DNA from: Actinomycetota bacterium
GTDB taxonomy: Bacteria > Actinomycetota > Acidimicrobiia > Spongiisociales > UBA11373
Assembly (NCBI GenBank): GCA_003486285.1
Contig: DNGH01000167.1
Span: 1 to 5,829, forward strand
Length of the DNA stretch: 5,829 nt
Direction of reading: 5' to 3'
The notes under the pieces were generated by a model that was given only the letters and a program-made list of their open reading frames with translations, searched no databases and had not been told where the DNA came from. The first letter of the stretch is position 1. Each line of letters begins with the position of its first letter. The position numbers were made by a program, and so were the translations under genes. Positions 5,112 through 5,829 of this stretch are shown here, piece after piece.

Positions 5112-5146
5112 GGCACGGCCGGTGGCTTCCCCCCACCGGCCGCGCC
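5112..5146. terminator. Strong inverted repeat, probable bidirectional terminator
   Basis: GGCACGGCCGGTGG (5112-5125) pairs with CCACCGGCCGCGCC (5133-5146) over 14 positions with one A-C mismatch, around the 7-nt loop CTTCCCC. It lies 13 nt after the stop of the DUF6458-like gene and between two convergent genes, where a terminator serving both strands is expected. There is no U-tract on either side, as is usual for many actinobacterial hairpin terminators. Confidence 0.7.
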
Positions 5147-5205
5147 AATCCTCGTCTGGAGTCACGGCTCCACAAAGATGGTCCAAGGATTCCTGAGGCG
5201 CGACT

Positions 5206-5233
5206 CTCAGCCGTCAGCTGTCAGCTGTCGGCT
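5206..5233. repeat. 7-bp tandem repeat at the ABC gene stop codon
   Basis: Four units of 7 bp read CTCAGCC, GTCAGCT, GTCAGCT, GTCGGCT on the + strand. The repeat covers the last three codons and the stop of the minus-strand ATPase gene and runs just past it. On the coding strand it produces TGA at three successive 7-nt steps, so one stop falls in each reading frame. Confidence 0.7.
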
Positions 5234-5829
5234 TTCTTTTGCAGCACCACAACCTCGCCGATCTCGTAGCGCACCCGATCGCCGGTACGAAAGATCGGGT
5301 GCGGTCCGTTGCGGGCGAGGAGGCGCCGGCCGTCGGCCACGTGGAGGGTGATCAACTGGTCGTGCCCGTAGTACTCGTGCTCGACCACCAGGGCGCTGCC
5401 ACCGGTGTCGGCCGTGATGCGGACCTGCTCGGGGCGGATCAGCACGTCGACCTTTCCTGTGGTGGTGGCATCGGTGGGGAAGCGCCCCAGCGGGGTCGTG
5501 ACGATTCCATCCTTCACGGTTCCTTCGACAAAGGCCCCCTCTCCGAGGAACTGCGCCACCCAGCGATCGGCCGGATGGCGATAGAGGTCGTGGGGTGGCG
5601 CGGTCTGGATCACCCGGCCGGCGCGCATCACCGCCAGCACGTCGCTGATGGCAAGCGCCTCCGCCTGGTCGTGGGTGACGAACACCGCGGTGGTGCGGGC
5701 CTCCACCAGGATGCTGCGCACCTCGCGGCGGATCTTCTCGCGCTGCGGGGCGTCGAGGTTGGAGAAGGGTTCGTCCAGCAGGATCACCGCGGGGGCCGGG
5801 GCGAGGGCGCGGGCGAGGGCGACGCGCTG
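5221..5829 (-). CDS. ABC transporter ATP-binding protein, FbpC/PotA-like (5' partial)
   Basis: The 202 C-terminal residues of an ABC importer ATPase; the start lies beyond the right edge. Visible in order are the end of the signature region (QRVALARALA), Walker B (VILLDEP), the D-loop (SNLD), the switch histidine (FVTHD), and the segment HDLYRHPADRWVAQFLGEG that closes the nucleotide-binding domain. A TOBE-type regulatory domain follows, with RPEQVRI and a final GDRVRYEIGEVVVL. The DEPFSNLDAPQREKIRREVRSI-type stretch and the TOBE layout resemble FbpC (ferric iron) ATPases, with PotA-type polyamine importers as the main alternative; substrate cannot be settled without the permease and binding-protein genes, which should lie to the right. 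The Walker A and Q-loop are outside the window, so intactness is not proven. It would work on the inner face of the membrane, powering uptake. The gene converges on the DUF6458-like gene across the 5112-5146 inverted repeat. Confidence 0.92.
   Translation of the reverse strand, partial: QRVALARALAPAPAVILLDEPFSNLDAPQREKIRREVRSILVEARTTAVFVTHDQAEALAISDVLAVMRAGRVIQTAPPHDLYRHPADRWVAQFLGEGAFVEGTVKDGIVTTPLGRFPTDATTTGKVDVLIRPEQVRITADTGGSALVVEHEYYGHDQLITLHVADGRRLLARNGPHPIFRTGDRVRYEIGEVVVLQKKADS

Noticed and set aside
1..5829. CRISPR array, tRNA/rRNA genes, insertion sequences or phage genes
   Set aside because: No regularly spaced direct repeats, no cloverleaf or rRNA-like sequence, and no transposase, integrase or phage structural protein in any frame read.

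Overview
The window is high-GC bacterial DNA from an actinomycete-type genome, and class Acidimicrobiia or a close relative is my best guess. This rests on three things: lipoproteins with a threonine-rich linker right after the lipobox cysteine, a small two-helix membrane protein resembling the mostly actinobacterial DUF6458 family, and several genes that look leaderless (a TANNNT -10 box 6-7 nt before the start codon, with no usable Shine-Dalgarno). No RNA gene, insertion sequence, CRISPR array or intact mobile element is visible. The taxonomic call is inference from style, not from a marker gene.

Left part (1-2455): three predicted cell-surface lipoproteins of unknown function. Two lie in tandem on the + strand: a 5'-truncated one ending at 671, and a 389-residue one at 761-1930. 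The third (1958-2455, - strand) converges on the second with a 27-nt gap. A near-identical 20-nt sequence follows the stop codon of each + strand lipoprotein gene.

Middle part (2456-4594): a DUF1801-family protein with a lysine-rich tail (2518-3003, -) is divided from a divergent membrane protein by 228 nt. That gap holds what looks like the last 20 or so codons of a MazF/PemK-type toxin gene, as a remnant. The membrane protein (3232-4380, +) has a bactofilin-like stack of 17-residue beta-helix repeats followed by several membrane helices. Directly downstream is a 59-residue, extremely charged protein built of 11-residue repeats (4415-4594), probably in the same operon.

Right part (4595-5829): a 225-nt leader region with a possible promoter, a 28-codon upstream ORF and a hairpin precedes the DUF6458-like protein (4820-5098, +). 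A strong inverted repeat (5112-5146), probably a bidirectional terminator, separates it from a convergent ABC transporter ATPase of the FbpC/PotA type (5221 to window end, -). That ATPase is cut by the window edge, so its Walker A part is missing here.

The genes do not form one obvious pathway. Most products act at the cell envelope (three lipoproteins, two membrane proteins, one importer ATPase). I see no complete new system. The points most worth a second look are the recurrent leaderless promoters, the repeated post-stop element, the toxin-gene remnant, and the micro-ORF linking the bactofilin-like gene to the charged repeat protein.
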